A program made the position numbers and the translations under genes. Under the pieces are notes generated by a model, which was not told the origin of the DNA, ran no database searches, and worked only from the letters and a program-made list of their open reading frames with translations. 63,146 nt of DNA, taken from assembly GCA_001931875.2 (NCBI GenBank), contig MSJH02000389.1, forward strand, positions 1-63,146, in the 5' to 3' direction. The stretch comes from Byssochlamys sp. IMV 00236. Taxonomy: Eukaryota; Ascomycota; Eurotiomycetes; Eurotiales; Thermoascaceae. Below are positions 34,758 to 45,412 of the stretch, piece after piece. The stretch's first letter is position 1. Each line of letters opens with the position of its first letter.

Positions 34758-36722
34758 TTATTCATATACCTTGGGTAAGAGTATCATAAAGACGAATCCT
34801 TCGCGTTCTAATGCAAATCTTAGGTCCAATAAATCTTTTTCTTCTGTACTTTTATCTTGACCGTTCCACATGCCTATCACGGCACCACCACTTCCAGGAA
34901 ATTTAGCAGCACAGTTGTGTTGTCTAGCTAATTCAATCATTCTCAAGTTGGGAGCACCTACAACTGCATCACCATAGACTTGTCTGCGTAAATCAAAATT
35001 GGCAGACATAAGTTGAGCAAATGATTGATGATTATGTGTTTCTAATGCATGTCGAGCTTGGTCTGTAAATGATGCAAACTTTTGCATTGCTTTTATGATC
35101 TAACAAGTCAATGTTTGGTATCTCTTTTCTCTTTTGTTTCACAGAATTGTTTACCTCTTGATCGCCGTTTAAAAATCGTTGCTTAACTGTGCTATGTACT
35201 TTACCAGAATCTTCAGGATCAGCGACATAGGCTAACCACAGTTTAGGCAGTAAAGAAACATCCAAACGCTCATATTTTCCGTATCCATGTTTCTCCATGT
35301 GCTCCTTGTTGAAATCCATATATACTAGCCCACCAAATGACTACGATATAGTTAATGATTCCGTTTTTATAATGATTTTCTATGTATACCTGAATCACTC
35401 TGTCTTGCAATCCAGCAGCAATACCGAGCTCGTCCTGTTCTACCTTTAAAACCAAACTCGCTTGCAATTCCAATGGAATTTGCTTCTCAGTGACACCATA
35501 AAACACCATCAATGCCTTCCATAAAGCAGTGATAATAGCTGATGATCCTGCTAAGCCTACTTGTCTAGGAATGTTGGTCTCAAACAGCACGGTGAACCCT
35601 TGTTCGGTGTTGATAGGTATCTTTTGAGCTTGACAGTGTCGATAAAAGACTTTGCAGCAGGCTTGCAACAGTCTGTCGCCTGTTTCATATCCATCAATCT
35701 CTGACACACCGGCTAAACAGGCCATCGAAAGAAAGCTGTGAGGGTCAGAGACTGGGTTGGGTAAAATAGTGATAGTTTCCAATTCTTCTGGTCTGTTGGG
35801 TATGAGAGTGACTTCAGCCCAAAAGTTGGAAATAAGCAGCGACATGGTCTTTCCAAAAAATCCATCACTGGGATTGCCCATCAGGCCCACACGAGCATAA
35901 GCTCGTTGGTGAATAGGGTTGGTCTGCAGATGACTGGTGTCTATTCTCAATCGATCACGGAGACAGTCTTGCCAATGGTCAAGATACTCTTGGAAAGAGA
36001 TGTTTGGATTTGCGTAGGCCACTAAGCGCCCATTTGGTACAGGTATTGTCATCTTTGGGTTCCACTTGTCAATTTTTTCTAAATGTGCAATATCTTCACA
36101 GCCAAGACCGTATGCTATAGGTATATTTGTATCTGATGTATGCAGGGTAAAGCTAGATGAACGGAACAATTCGTTATTTAGGTCACTGTCCCAAAGAACA
36201 GAAGGAAAGGTAACAACTACATCTTGTTCAAGCAGTTTAACGCGTTTCACAAATGCTACATCTCGAAAAACTCCTTCACTAATAATATAGCGTTGAGTTA
36301 AATACTACCAAAAGAAGGAAAAAAAAAAAGAGTACCTGATTCCCTTATTTAACACATTTTCCCGTGAAAAGCCTACTGAACTTGCCCAACGTTCATAGTG
36401 CTTAAAGCTAATATATACACGTGAATCAATAGTAAAAATGACAGGGGAATATATCTTACTTGTATGCATCTGTAACAATAAATACTTTTTCAAAAAGTTC
36501 CTTCAAATCTTCATACAACCAACTGAGAGCGGGTTTTCCAGAAATTGGTAATAGTCCTTTAGGTACACCTCGATACTTTAGATAGTTTGGGTCATAAATA
36601 GACTAGAACTATGTTGGTTATATTCAGAAAACAAGAAAGAAATGTGTGTTTACTTTGATATCAATTTCGACTTGGTTTCCTTTTGCTGATGAGGCTACGA
36701 TAACAAGTACCTTGTTACTCAT
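34758..36722 (-). CDS. Nucleotidyltransferase-GHMP kinase fusion, glucuronokinase-like
   Basis: Six exons, minus strand: 36722-36654, 36602-36460, 36407-36336, 36278-35390, 35340-35155, 35099-34758; 566 aa. The first about 120 residues look like a nucleotidyltransferase start: SSAKGN, then PKGLLPISGKPALSW with the activating Lys, and VFIVTDAYK. From about residue 210 it is a GHMP kinase: RVGLMGNPSDG (229-234), the ATP loop PRQVGLAGSSAI (336-343), and the C-terminal KFPGSGGAVIG (519-529). The GNPSDG form is characteristic of plant glucuronokinase, which makes GlcA-1-phosphate on the way to UDP-GlcA. A fused nucleotidyltransferase could carry out the next step; this is inference. The nucleotidyltransferase part is short, so it may be degenerate. 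Alternatives: a fucokinase-like or other sugar kinase. Mucorales walls contain polyglucuronic acid, which gives the pathway a clear use. Confidence 0.8.
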
Positions 36723-36932
36723 AGTAAATGAAAAAGAAAAAGAACAAAAATATTAGTTTGGCTCGGAGCAGTAAAAAAAAAGAGGCATGAATTAACCAAA
36801 TGGGGTAATTTGCGGAGGATTTTCGTGTAGAAAGGCTCCGCGTATATTTGAATATAGTCATCTTGAACTGCATAGGTCTATTTTATATTTTATAGTAGTA
36901 AAATATGCTAGGGAATAATATCGTAATGCTGT

Positions 36933-38231
36933 TTATAGTTTCTCTTTTAGCAACGCGTCTTTTCGATTATACCAACGCACGACTTCTTCGTAAATAGTCC
37001 AAGAAATAGCTGAATTCAAAGGTTTTCTGATCAGTCTTACACTGATTCCATCAAAGAATCCCATGATGCCTTCCTCCTGTCATTCTTTTCTTAGTTGATG
37101 TAATTCATTGTATGAATCATTCCCTTACCATGTACACTTTTCTTGCTGATTGTACCAAGTTTTTATAGATTATAGGTTTTAATTGCATACGAGTCTTTAA
37201 CATATCAAAAGGCTGTGTGATACATGTAGCAGCTATGCCTGCAGTTACTCCAGAACCCAAGTTGATAAGTGCGTTGGCTACAGGCTTATGGTGCATACTT
37301 GAATATTCTTTTGAAAAAACATTAACCTCCCTTCTTTTCTTTTTAAAAGATATATAATTACCGTTAGCCCATGACTTGAATCCTTCATAAAAGAATAAAT
37401 AAATTCCAGCAAAGGGTGCGTCACGAATAAACGTGGCTCCATATCCAGCAAATAAACCTATATAATAAACATATCAGCTTTCTCAATTAAAGCAAAGGAA
37501 CAACCCCAAGTTTACCTCTAACACCATCCGTCTTGATGATAGATGTAAAAGCTTGTGATAAGCTTGTATAATTATAAAAGTTGCTCTATAGGATCGTTTA
37601 TCATTTGTGTACAAGCCTTGTCACTTTCCTTACCTCATATCTCACTTTGACCACTGTAATGGGCATCATGATGTATCCCACTGCCCCTCTTGCCACTGAA
37701 CCTGAGACTAAATTTTCCCAGCGGTGAGTGTCTTTACTATTCGTTACCGTAGGCTTCCACACGGCCCTTGTATTTGAGACGATTTCTCGAATTTCAGACA
37801 GAGCAAAGAAATAAAGCGCAGAACCAGGTACATTTCTATATTAACATACACTTGTTTCTTTATTACATCAAGTATATCAATAATCCTTGTTCTTTCCTTA
37901 CCTCATAATAGTCGGTACTGTTCCTCTCCATAACCCACCGTAACCGTTATGCTGCACAACGTCTTTGATAGTCGAATATATGTTGCTAAGAGCAAATATT
38001 TAGGGCAAGTGATCTACTTTTTGTATGTGTGTTAGGGTACCTTTTATAAGGTGCTACTTTTAACCCTTTTGTTTTTGCTTCCTTTAAAAATGCTAGGTGA
38101 TCTTGTCGTTGTTGTTGCAATCTAGTTTTAATCAAATCAAGTGGTTGTAAGGCAACGCAGGCCGTCATTCCTGATAGTGCGCCGCCTGTCAAGTGTAAAA
38201 TGGGTGTCTGCTTCTTGTCTTGTTTTGACAT
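36933..38231 (-). CDS. Mitochondrial carrier, SLC25A38/Hem25 type
   Basis: Seven exons, minus strand: 38231-38041, 37985-37902, 37835-37634, 37585-37516, 37457-37362, 37307-37129, 37076-36933; 321 aa. Three mitochondrial-carrier repeats with signatures PLDLIKTRLQ, PITVVKVRYE and PFDMLKTRMQ, each at the end of an odd-numbered helix. The first repeat (LTGGALSGMTACVALQPLDL) is closest to SLC25A38/Hem25, which imports glycine for 5-aminolevulinate synthesis and so supports heme formation. Substrate assignment is by similarity only. Intron 5 uses an acceptor inside a short A-rich context (37308); the other AG ten bases on would break the frame. A Met-rich ORF upstream (MSQPPKKAVMN at about 38340) is probably leader sequence. 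Confidence 0.88.
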
Positions 38232-39686
38232 TTAGGGGGGGGAACAATAATAGTAAAGGGAAAAAGAAAAATGCGCAATACATGTCTGTAAATAAACATT
38301 CATGCACTGGGTTCATGACGGCTTTTTTTGGAGGTTGACTCATCTCGGAATGATTTCTTGTCGTTAAAAATAGGAACGATTTGCCCCTCAGAAAGAAAAA
38401 TATGAGAAACAATGATAGAGTCGTCACCTTTTCTTGATTTCTAGGCTTTGGTGGCAATAATCTTTATTTTCCAAAAGCCATTGCGGCTCATTGTTCTCCT
38501 TTTATACTCACTTTACGCGTTTGTCCGGTCATTGTCTATTAAGTCTAGTTTATCCGAACCAATCAAAAGTTGTGCACAAACATTAGATTGAATAAGTAAT
38601 GTTAAAGAGCTACAGTGACAATATGAAGATTACCATGGCAATAATGATGCTCTATTCCTTTTTAAATGATTTTTTGCATATCACATGAGGTTGATTAAGG
38701 TAGTTTGTTAGTTATACATTCTTTTCGTACCTGAAGAAGGAAAATAATAAGCTAGTCATTATTTCTTGAATGACAAGCCTATTGTTTATTCGATAGCTTA
38801 AGTGACTAGCTCACTGCTTCCCTGTGCGCACGACGTATGTCATTCTCTGCGGCATTCTTGACTTCTTCTGAGTATGTACCTACAGAGCTTACCTGGTCAC
38901 TTTCCGCATCATAAATTATTACATGTATCAGGGATATTGCCATGTTTTGTGAGATATGAAAAAAGTAGACTCTTGCCTTTAAGCGTCAACTTCCTTTTGA
39001 ACCATAAAAATCAGGAGCCTTGCTATTTCATCTTTTCCTATATAAACAGTTTATACACTTACCAACCATGAACGCCGCGGTCAGGAGGAGGATGTATGTA
39101 GACAACAAAATAGTGGATGATTCAATATGCTTATATGCAATAATAGATCAGGAAGAAATACCGTAGAAAAAGGATAAGCTCTTTTATATCTTTTAACTTG
39201 TCTTTACTCTCCTTTTGATTGGTTGTTTTTGTTTATGCTCTTATTTTTAGCCTTCTTTTTTGTATGAATAGTGTCTCTCCTTTAAAAAACCTGTTTTCTT
39301 GTCAAGTGACATGCAAGACGAGTCCCAAGTGTTTCATGTACCTTTTCCATTTTTCCGAGCGTCATTTGCAATCATGCATGTCGATCTTTTCCTTTTGAAT
39401 GAACATTGAATTGATGAATAACCAGTTGATAGTTGAAACAAAGTCTATATATCGTATTTGTGTGCTACAGCTCACGTGCAAGTAAAATTCTGCACACTTT
39501 ATATGTGAGAATTGGTAAATTGGAGCAGTACTCGTATCAATACTCACGCGTGTGAAGCTATATGAAGAAGCACGGCTTTATCTTTACACATTCACTGCGA
39601 ATGTGCCATCTCTCTCTTTTTTTCCCTTATTTTAAAATCCGAATATCTCTGCATTTTTTTCCCTTTTCTTTCTTATCTTATTCAAC
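38232..39686. other. Long divergent intergenic region
   Basis: About 1.45 kb between two divergent genes. No supported gene lies inside. Short ORFs are scattered through A/T-rich DNA. A pyrimidine-rich tract (39598-39680) leads into the ENPP-type gene and should be its core promoter/leader. Confidence 0.5.
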
Positions 39687-41401
39687 ATGGCGTTGAATGG
39701 CAATGCAGGCTCATTAGCAACAGAGCCTCACACTCAATATCAGTCTATTGGACCATCTGAGCTGGAAGAGCAAGTAAATAAGAAAATGTAATACTTGGAA
39801 TAACCCTTTGTTTACACCTCCTTTTTTTTCTTTTTTTTTGGAAGACAGAACCCTTTTACCAGCGTTACAGTGGTCTAACCGTACTGCTAAGCATGGCTAG
39901 TTTACTGTTCTTTGGAGTAGCTTTATGCGGAATTTTAGATACCTCAAGCAGTAACCATATTATTTATAATAATGGTACGCATGACTTTGCACCAACGGTG
40001 TTGTTGATATCCTTGGATGGAGTTGTAAACAATGATTTGGATTTATCTGTTACTCCAGTACTCAGTCGAATGGGTAAAGTATATACAAAAGAGCTATAGA
40101 CAGAGGACTCATACACGCGCTATATAGCAAAGGAAGGATCAAGAGCAGAATACATGACCCCTTCATTTCCGGTAAGGATCATCCCATTTTTGATCTGGGT
40201 GAGAACAAAAACAATGTATTCATGATAAATTAGCCTATTACTTTCCCAAATCATTGGTCTTTAGTCACTGGATTATACCCAGAGTCTCACGGGATCGTTG
40301 GTAATTACTTTTATGACCCAGTGTTGAATGACAGCTTCTATTATAAATCCCCTGAACATAGTTGGGATTCCAAGTGGTGGGGAGGAGAGCCAGTAAGGAG
40401 GAAAAGGTGAACAAAGTGACAAACGAGGCTAAATTCTAATAAATAGATTTGGATCACAGCAGTAAAGCAGAATAAAAAGTCTGGTGTTATCATGTGGCCA
40501 GGGTGTAGCACGAGCTTTGAAGGATTACGGCCAACATACACAGTTGCATTTAATGACTTTGTTACATTTGATGAAAAGGTGGACCAAGTGTTTGATTGGA
40601 TTGATTTGCCTATTGAAGATAGACCGCAGTTTATTGGGTTATATGTACCTCAAGTAGATCAAGCTGGACATGCTTATGGACCCTTTGCTAATGAAGTAAG
40701 ATGGCATAAGCAAAAGATAAAAAGTATCTAACAATGTATATAATCAATAGACGATGAGACAGTTATCAATTGCTGATAAGAGCATTGGAAGGTTACTAAG
40801 AGGAATTACAGAAAGAAACTTGACAGATATCATCAATGTCATAGTTGTGAGTGATCATGGCATGTCACAAACGGATAAGACAAGATTGATATACTATGAT
40901 GAAGAGTTGACAGAGGAAGAACTGTCATTGATATGGCAAATTGAAACATATCCTATTCTTGGTATACGTTTACATCCTGCCATTAAAAACGAGGAAGATG
41001 CTGTTGAAAAATTATACAGAGCGTTTAAACGGTTACAGCAAAAGACAGGCCACTTTGAAGTATACAAAAAGAAGGACATCCCTGAGAGATATCACTTCAG
41101 CCATAATGTCAGAATCCCACCTTTGCTTGTCTTGCCAGATGTAGGATGGAATCTTGTTACACACCAAGAGTATGATCCTGCACTTGGTCAAGATTATTCA
41201 CCCAAGGGAGTTCATGGTTATGATAATTTATCATCAGAATCAAGGGCTATATTTGTAGGAAGAGGTCCCAACTTTTCCAAGAACAAGAGGATTAAGCCTT
41301 TTTGGAATGTAGAATTGTTTAATGTCATGTCACGTATTTTAAATTTGAAACCAACAAACAATAATAATACCTTAAATGGTATTTTACAAACAGTAGAATA
41401 A
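39687..41401 (+). CDS. ENPP-type nucleotide pyrophosphatase/phosphodiesterase, type II membrane protein
   Basis: Six exons: 39687-39773, 39845-40073, 40128-40171, 40234-40392, 40447-40695, 40751-41401; 472 aa. One transmembrane segment at about 40-61 ([21 protein letters not shown]) after a short cytosolic tail puts the catalytic domain outside or in the secretory lumen. Alkaline-phosphatase-superfamily metal and nucleophile residues are all visible: LLISLDG (Asp), the nucleophile T123 in [21 protein letters not shown] (Asp, His), VSDHGM (Asp, His) and KGVHGYDN (His). The enzyme hydrolyses nucleotide or phosphodiester bonds; the substrate is open. After LISLDG the usual Phe-Arg-x-x-Tyr pattern is replaced by VVNNDLDLS, an unusual local change. 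Intron 1 uses the AG at 39843-39844, since the next AG breaks the frame. Confidence 0.9.
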
Positions 41402-41472
41402 AAAAGAGAATCATTTGAAGCCATCTAAACCTCATATGACCTGATACAGTGTTTCTCCCTCAAATGAAACTG

Positions 41473-41631
41473 TTACTGGAGGGTAACACAATCCTGTCGC
41501 TCAACTCTATTAATTCCATTATATAAATCATTTAAACATAGCATATTTTGTTCATCTTTGTTGTTGACAGTTACTTGACTTTTCCTCAGCTTGAATGAGA
41601 TATCACAATTCTGCACAAGCGACAGCTTCAT
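41473..41631 (-). CDS. Candidate small ORF, 52 aa, unknown
   Basis: Reads MKLSLVQNCDISFKLRKSQ to a stop with plausible amino-acid composition, in the spacer between the ENPP-type and bZIP genes. The open frame extends upstream without a further ATG, and an acceptor-like TTTACAG lies just before it (41651-41657), so it could be the last exon of a small gene. No family recognised. Confidence 0.25.
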   Translation of the reverse strand: MKLSLVQNCDISFKLRKSQVTVNNKDEQNMLCLNDLYNGINRVERQDCVTLQ

Positions 41632-41730
41632 GTGATTTAATATATCCTGTAAAGGGAATATAAACAATCAAAGGATTGTATATATTTATTTATAGGCTTT
41701 TTTCTTTCTTCTTCATTCTTAATCAAATAA

Positions 41731-42135
41731 ATGTCATTAACTAGCATCCATCCCTATCATCCTCAAATGTCTATCTCATCTATTACTCATAATAAAACAT
41801 CACTATCGTCCTATTCCACTGACTTTACTTTGGATGAAAAGAAAGAGCGTAATAAAGCAGCTTCTGCAAGATATCGTGTGAAAAAAAATGCACAATACCA
41901 TGAAATGAAGCACACAATACAAGAGATCACGACAAGAAATAAGATATTAGAGACACAAATAAAGGAACTGAAAGAAGAGAACAAGAGATTAATATCAACA
42001 ACAGATAAGCTAAGGAGTCAATTGGTGGCCAATAAGCTGCTAAATAAATGGATAAAGAATCATCACAATAATGGATTTATGATGGATATGGACTCATTTC
42101 AAGAAGATGATTTAAACTGTTGTTTATTAAAATAA
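41731..42135 (+). CDS. bZIP transcription factor (CYS3/MetR/Zip1-like basic region)
   Basis: Single-exon, 134 aa. The basic region RNKAASARYRVKKNAQ has the N-x7-R core (N41, R49) that contacts DNA, followed by a leucine-zipper-like coiled coil (about 60-100: I, L and I at heptad positions). The RNxAASARxRxKK form matches the Met28/CYS3/MetR and S. pombe Zip1 group, regulators of sulfur and amino-acid metabolism. The target genes cannot be read from this window. It is short and lacks an obvious activation domain, so it probably works as a dimer with another factor. Its stop is 6 bp from the stop of the convergent aldo-keto reductase gene. Confidence 0.9.
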   Translation: MSLTSIHPYHPQMSISSITHNKTSLSSYSTDFTLDEKKERNKAASARYRVKKNAQYHEMKHTIQEITTRNKILETQIKELKEENKRLISTTDKLRSQLVANKLLNKWIKNHHNNGFMMDMDSFQEDDLNCCLLK

Positions 42136-42141
42136 AATCAT

Positions 42142-43420
42142 TTATCCGTGCTGCCATTCATTATTGTTGCTTCCTACAAATGCAAACTTGTCCAGCATGT
42201 TAATCTCGTCTTGGCTCAAACGGAATCCTAAGGCAGTAAAGTTTTGTTCTACATGATCAGCTGTTCTGGCTCCTCCGATAGGAATTGTGCCCTTGGCAAT
42301 ACACCAATTGAGAGCGATTGCACTCTGAGATCTTTCATACTTGTGGCTCAATGTCTTTAAGGTGTCCAACAGCTTGGTTAGCTGCTCAGGATCAAACTTT
42401 TTAAAGAAGCGATCACGCTTCTCAGGGAATGGGCCATGAGGAGAGTATTTACCTGTTAACAAACCCATGCCAAGTGCTGCAAAGAAGGAAAAAGAGATGA
42501 ATGAATGTAAGCGATGTTGATGTTTTTCAACTTACGGGAATAGGCCAAGACAGCAACTTCGAGATCATGACATAATTGAATAAGGCCTGATTTCTCAGGG
42601 ATAGTACGAAGCAGAGAGAAGGAGATCTGGTTGGATGCCAAAGGAACATTTCTTTTTTGCAGCGCTGCATGCATACGCTTAATCTCGTCAAGACCATAAT
42701 TTGATACACCCACAGCCTTGACAAGACCGGCGTCATATGCGTCCGCTAGGGCATCGGCTAACAAGGAAAAAAAATTAGCCCACCAATCATCAAGTGGTGC
42801 AACATCAGACCCTTACCGACAACTTCTATTTCTGCAGGATGGATAGCTGCATGAATTTGATAAAGATCGACCTTGAACATGCCTAAGCGAGCCAAGGAGT
42901 CCTTGAGAGCAGACAACAAAACATCAGGAAACTGAATTCGATCCGGATGTGGGAAGAATTTGGTCGCAATGACCTGCTGGTTTTTTTCTTCTTCTGCGTA
43001 GCTTTCTCGGAATCGTTTAATTTCACTTTCTGATTCACCGTCTCCGTAAACTTCGGCTAAATTGAAAAGGATAAATAGAATGTCCGTGACAACAGTAGAA
43101 ACTAAATTACCAGTGTCATAGAACGGGATGCCCAATTCAAAGGCCTTGTTAAATGCTTTTTTTGCATCCTCTTCAGCTTCTGGAGTCCAGTCCCAGTCTA
43201 AGAATGATATGGTCAAGATAAAATATGTATATAAAAGATGTAATACCTACATGACTTATCTCCCCATTGCCAGCAACCGATGGCTATCACGAAAAACAAT
43301 AAGGTCATGCATTTATAATATAGTGAATGACTTACCAATAGGTGGTACTCGAATGGCTTTTCCTAAGGTTAGTTTTGTATCTTTTGTAGGAACTACAGAG
43401 CTTTCTAGAAAAACCGTCAT
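42142..43420 (-). CDS. Aldo/keto reductase
   Basis: Six exons, minus strand: 43420-43336, 43283-43251, 43197-43111, 43056-42817, 42757-42536, 42476-42142; 333 aa. NADPH-dependent TIM-barrel oxidoreductase. Visible family features: IGCWQWGD, the catalytic FYDTAEVYGDGESE (Asp and Tyr), the conserved Lys in IATKFFPHPD, the His in LYQIHAAIHP, then VGVSNYG, and the cofactor-binding C-terminus IPIGGARTADHVEQN. It is closest to the plant-type/pyridoxal-reductase-like AKRs. The substrate is unknown. Exon 2 is only 33 bp and encodes the tryptophan-rich part of the active-site wall. Confidence 0.92.
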
Positions 43421-44950
43421 CTTTTTAGTAAAAGAAAAAAAGGGAACGAGAAAAGAGAGATGAATGGGTTTATAATCCCACGCAACCGTTGTATTGTAAC
43501 GCAAAATGCGACCTTGTATGCAATACGGTGCTTTTGGAAAGTTGCACTGAACAGAAGTTCGCGTTTGTTGCAAAGTCGGATTGATCAAAGAAAGTTTACT
43601 GAATAGTTTTGGAACTTTATAAGACATAATAATAATATCTTTATGGGCAAAATAAGATAGATACATGTTGAGGATTTATCACTGGCTTACAGGTGTGGGT
43701 ATTGAGCTTAGCTCAAATTGTGTAAAAGAGAACACCAAAATCGCAATATCGACATTTTAAGCACCGCAAGTCATTTGCTTAGCACTTTTGCATAAAGGTT
43801 GACATTGATGAAAATGGCAAATGTTCAAGTTATTACAGCATTTGATTTGCTTGAACTCATCTGACTAAATTTTTTTATACATTAGTTTAAAGAACACATG
43901 TTATGAAAGACCATCACCATTGGAGCTGACAGTTGAGTCGAATGAAATAAAGGAGCGTCGTGAAAGATATATTTAAATAGCAAGGATGACGCAGACGGCT
44001 ACTTGAAAACAAGAGCTTCTCAATATATTTGTCTGTAGAGTATCTTGTACCAGACTTTTTTTCGAGAATTAAACAACGATCAAAATTGTTCTCCAAGCGC
44101 AGCAGACAGAGATAGGAGGAATATGGTGCTGAAATAATGATTGCGCGGGCGCGTGAGTATTTGGAGTTTATAAACCATACTTTTGGCGTAATAGAAGCTT
44201 GAAATATTTTGGTGACAGATCGAGTACTAAAAGCATTATCTACGACAGGATTAGCAACTTGGTGGTACGGTATTTTTTTGATCAGTCTTACGCTGACAAT
44301 AGATGGAGAGCAGGAAAACAGCATTATCTTAGTAATTGAATCCCTTTTCCCTTAAAGTTGTCATCTACTTTGTCCTTCATGTCTGTCGTATTTATGCTAT
44401 AATATTTAAATGAGATTATTTTATGTATTAATAATAATAATAATAATAATAATCATAATAAGCTTGTGTGTAAATTACGTTATTCTAGCATAATTCAATA
44501 TACCTCATCCTTATTGATCATGTTTATTCACTTTGTTAATAATCCTGTTTTTATAGAGAAAGACACTATTTATGTAATCATGAGTTCTCTTGTCGTGATA
44601 TTAATAAAAGATATTATACAGTGGGACTCATTGACTTGTTTTCAGATCTTCATCAAGTGCCACTTTCCTTTATAGAAACACTGTGTACGTAATCATTTGC
44701 TGTAACGCAAAATGCAATCTTGGGTTCAATAAATTTAATATGTGAGACATTGAAGTGTAAATGAAGACGTTTTAATAAAATAAATACAAAAAGCTTTTCT
44801 TCTATTTCCTCTTATTTGTTTCTACAATAAAAATACTATTTACAATAATATAGAATAACAGAGGTTGCATAGGTACACATTGGGTGGCTGTGTAAATGTG
44901 TGTGTGTGTATGTGTAAGTGCGGATGTGGGCGTGTGTGGGTATAGGCAAA
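43421..44950. other. Long intergenic region with a possible transposon remnant and simple repeats
   Basis: No intact gene. On the plus strand between about 44180 and 44325 a stop-free stretch reads YKPYFWRNRSLKYF and IIYDRISNLVVRYFFDQSY, coding-like but broken upstream; it may be an old transposable-element scrap. The antisense ORF over it looks like a shadow. Further on are a TAA microsatellite (44427-44453) and a GT-rich tract (44890-44943). Confidence 0.4.
44427..44453. repeat. TAA trinucleotide microsatellite
   Basis: About eight near-perfect TAA units followed by an interrupted unit (CATAATAA) up to 44460. Non-coding. Confidence 0.8.
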
Positions 44951-45412
44951 TCAGGCCATATTAAGTGTTTCAACAGCATCAACAAAGATTTCTTCTTCCT
45001 CTTGGCTGTTATCAATCTTCAATTCAAAAGTAAACATCGTATTGTCTTGTGATATCATAGTCACAGTGTCGTTAAATGATACAGATTTCCGTGGTTTGCC
45101 TTTCTTCCTTTCGGGTTCATTTATAATGCATGTCTTTGAATTTAGCAATGTATTTCGCTCCAGCACATCTTGATTAGTATTCAATGACTCTCCAAGCCAA
45201 TTTTTATGTTGTAAGGGTATGTACATCGATCGACCATGGTGATGCCGTCTAGTCTTTACAGCCGTCCCGTTGTCATTTAAATAAAGTGAGAGCAATTGAT
45301 AGATAGAATTATCTATCTCGCTCTTTGTCTCTTCCTGGCTTGTAGTCGTGTGTGTATCACGAAATTTCGGATAAGAAAATCTTGGCTCAACTACATTGGT
45401 CGTACTCATCAT
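44951..45412 (-). CDS. Unknown 153-aa protein with a possible PP1-docking motif
   Basis: Single-exon ORF of 153 aa, mostly disordered: Thr/Glu/Asn-rich N-terminus, an RRHHHGR patch, then a basic KKGKPRKSVSFNDTVTM segment and an acidic tail (SQEEEEIFVDAVE). KSVSF fits the RVxF docking motif of protein phosphatase 1, and the basic-VSF-acidic layout is common in PP1 regulators. No domain is recognised, and a glycogen-targeting-type subunit without a CBM is only a guess. Start at one of two adjacent ATGs. The 5' flank is A/G-rich and compatible with a fungal leader. Moderately sure it is a gene because composition and length exceed the background ORFs. Confidence 0.55.
   Translation of the reverse strand: MMSTTNVVEPRFSYPKFRDTHTTTSQEETKSEIDNSIYQLLSLYLNDNGTAVKTRRHHHGRSMYIPLQHKNWLGESLNTNQDVLERNTLLNSKTCIINEPERKKGKPRKSVSFNDTVTMISQDNTMFTFELKIDNSQEEEEIFVDAVETLNMA

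Noticed and set aside
38137..38457. Longer N-terminus for the mitochondrial carrier
   Set aside because: The extension runs through a poly-Phe/Pro, T/C-rich stretch typical of a leader; carriers of this type start shortly before the first repeat.
43914..44324. Minus-strand ORF of 136 codons
   Set aside because: Composition looks random; the opposite strand has the more coding-like fragment, itself broken.
44890..44943. GT-rich tract as a telomere- or Z-DNA-like element
   Set aside because: Irregular GT repeats only; no telomere unit and no functional context.
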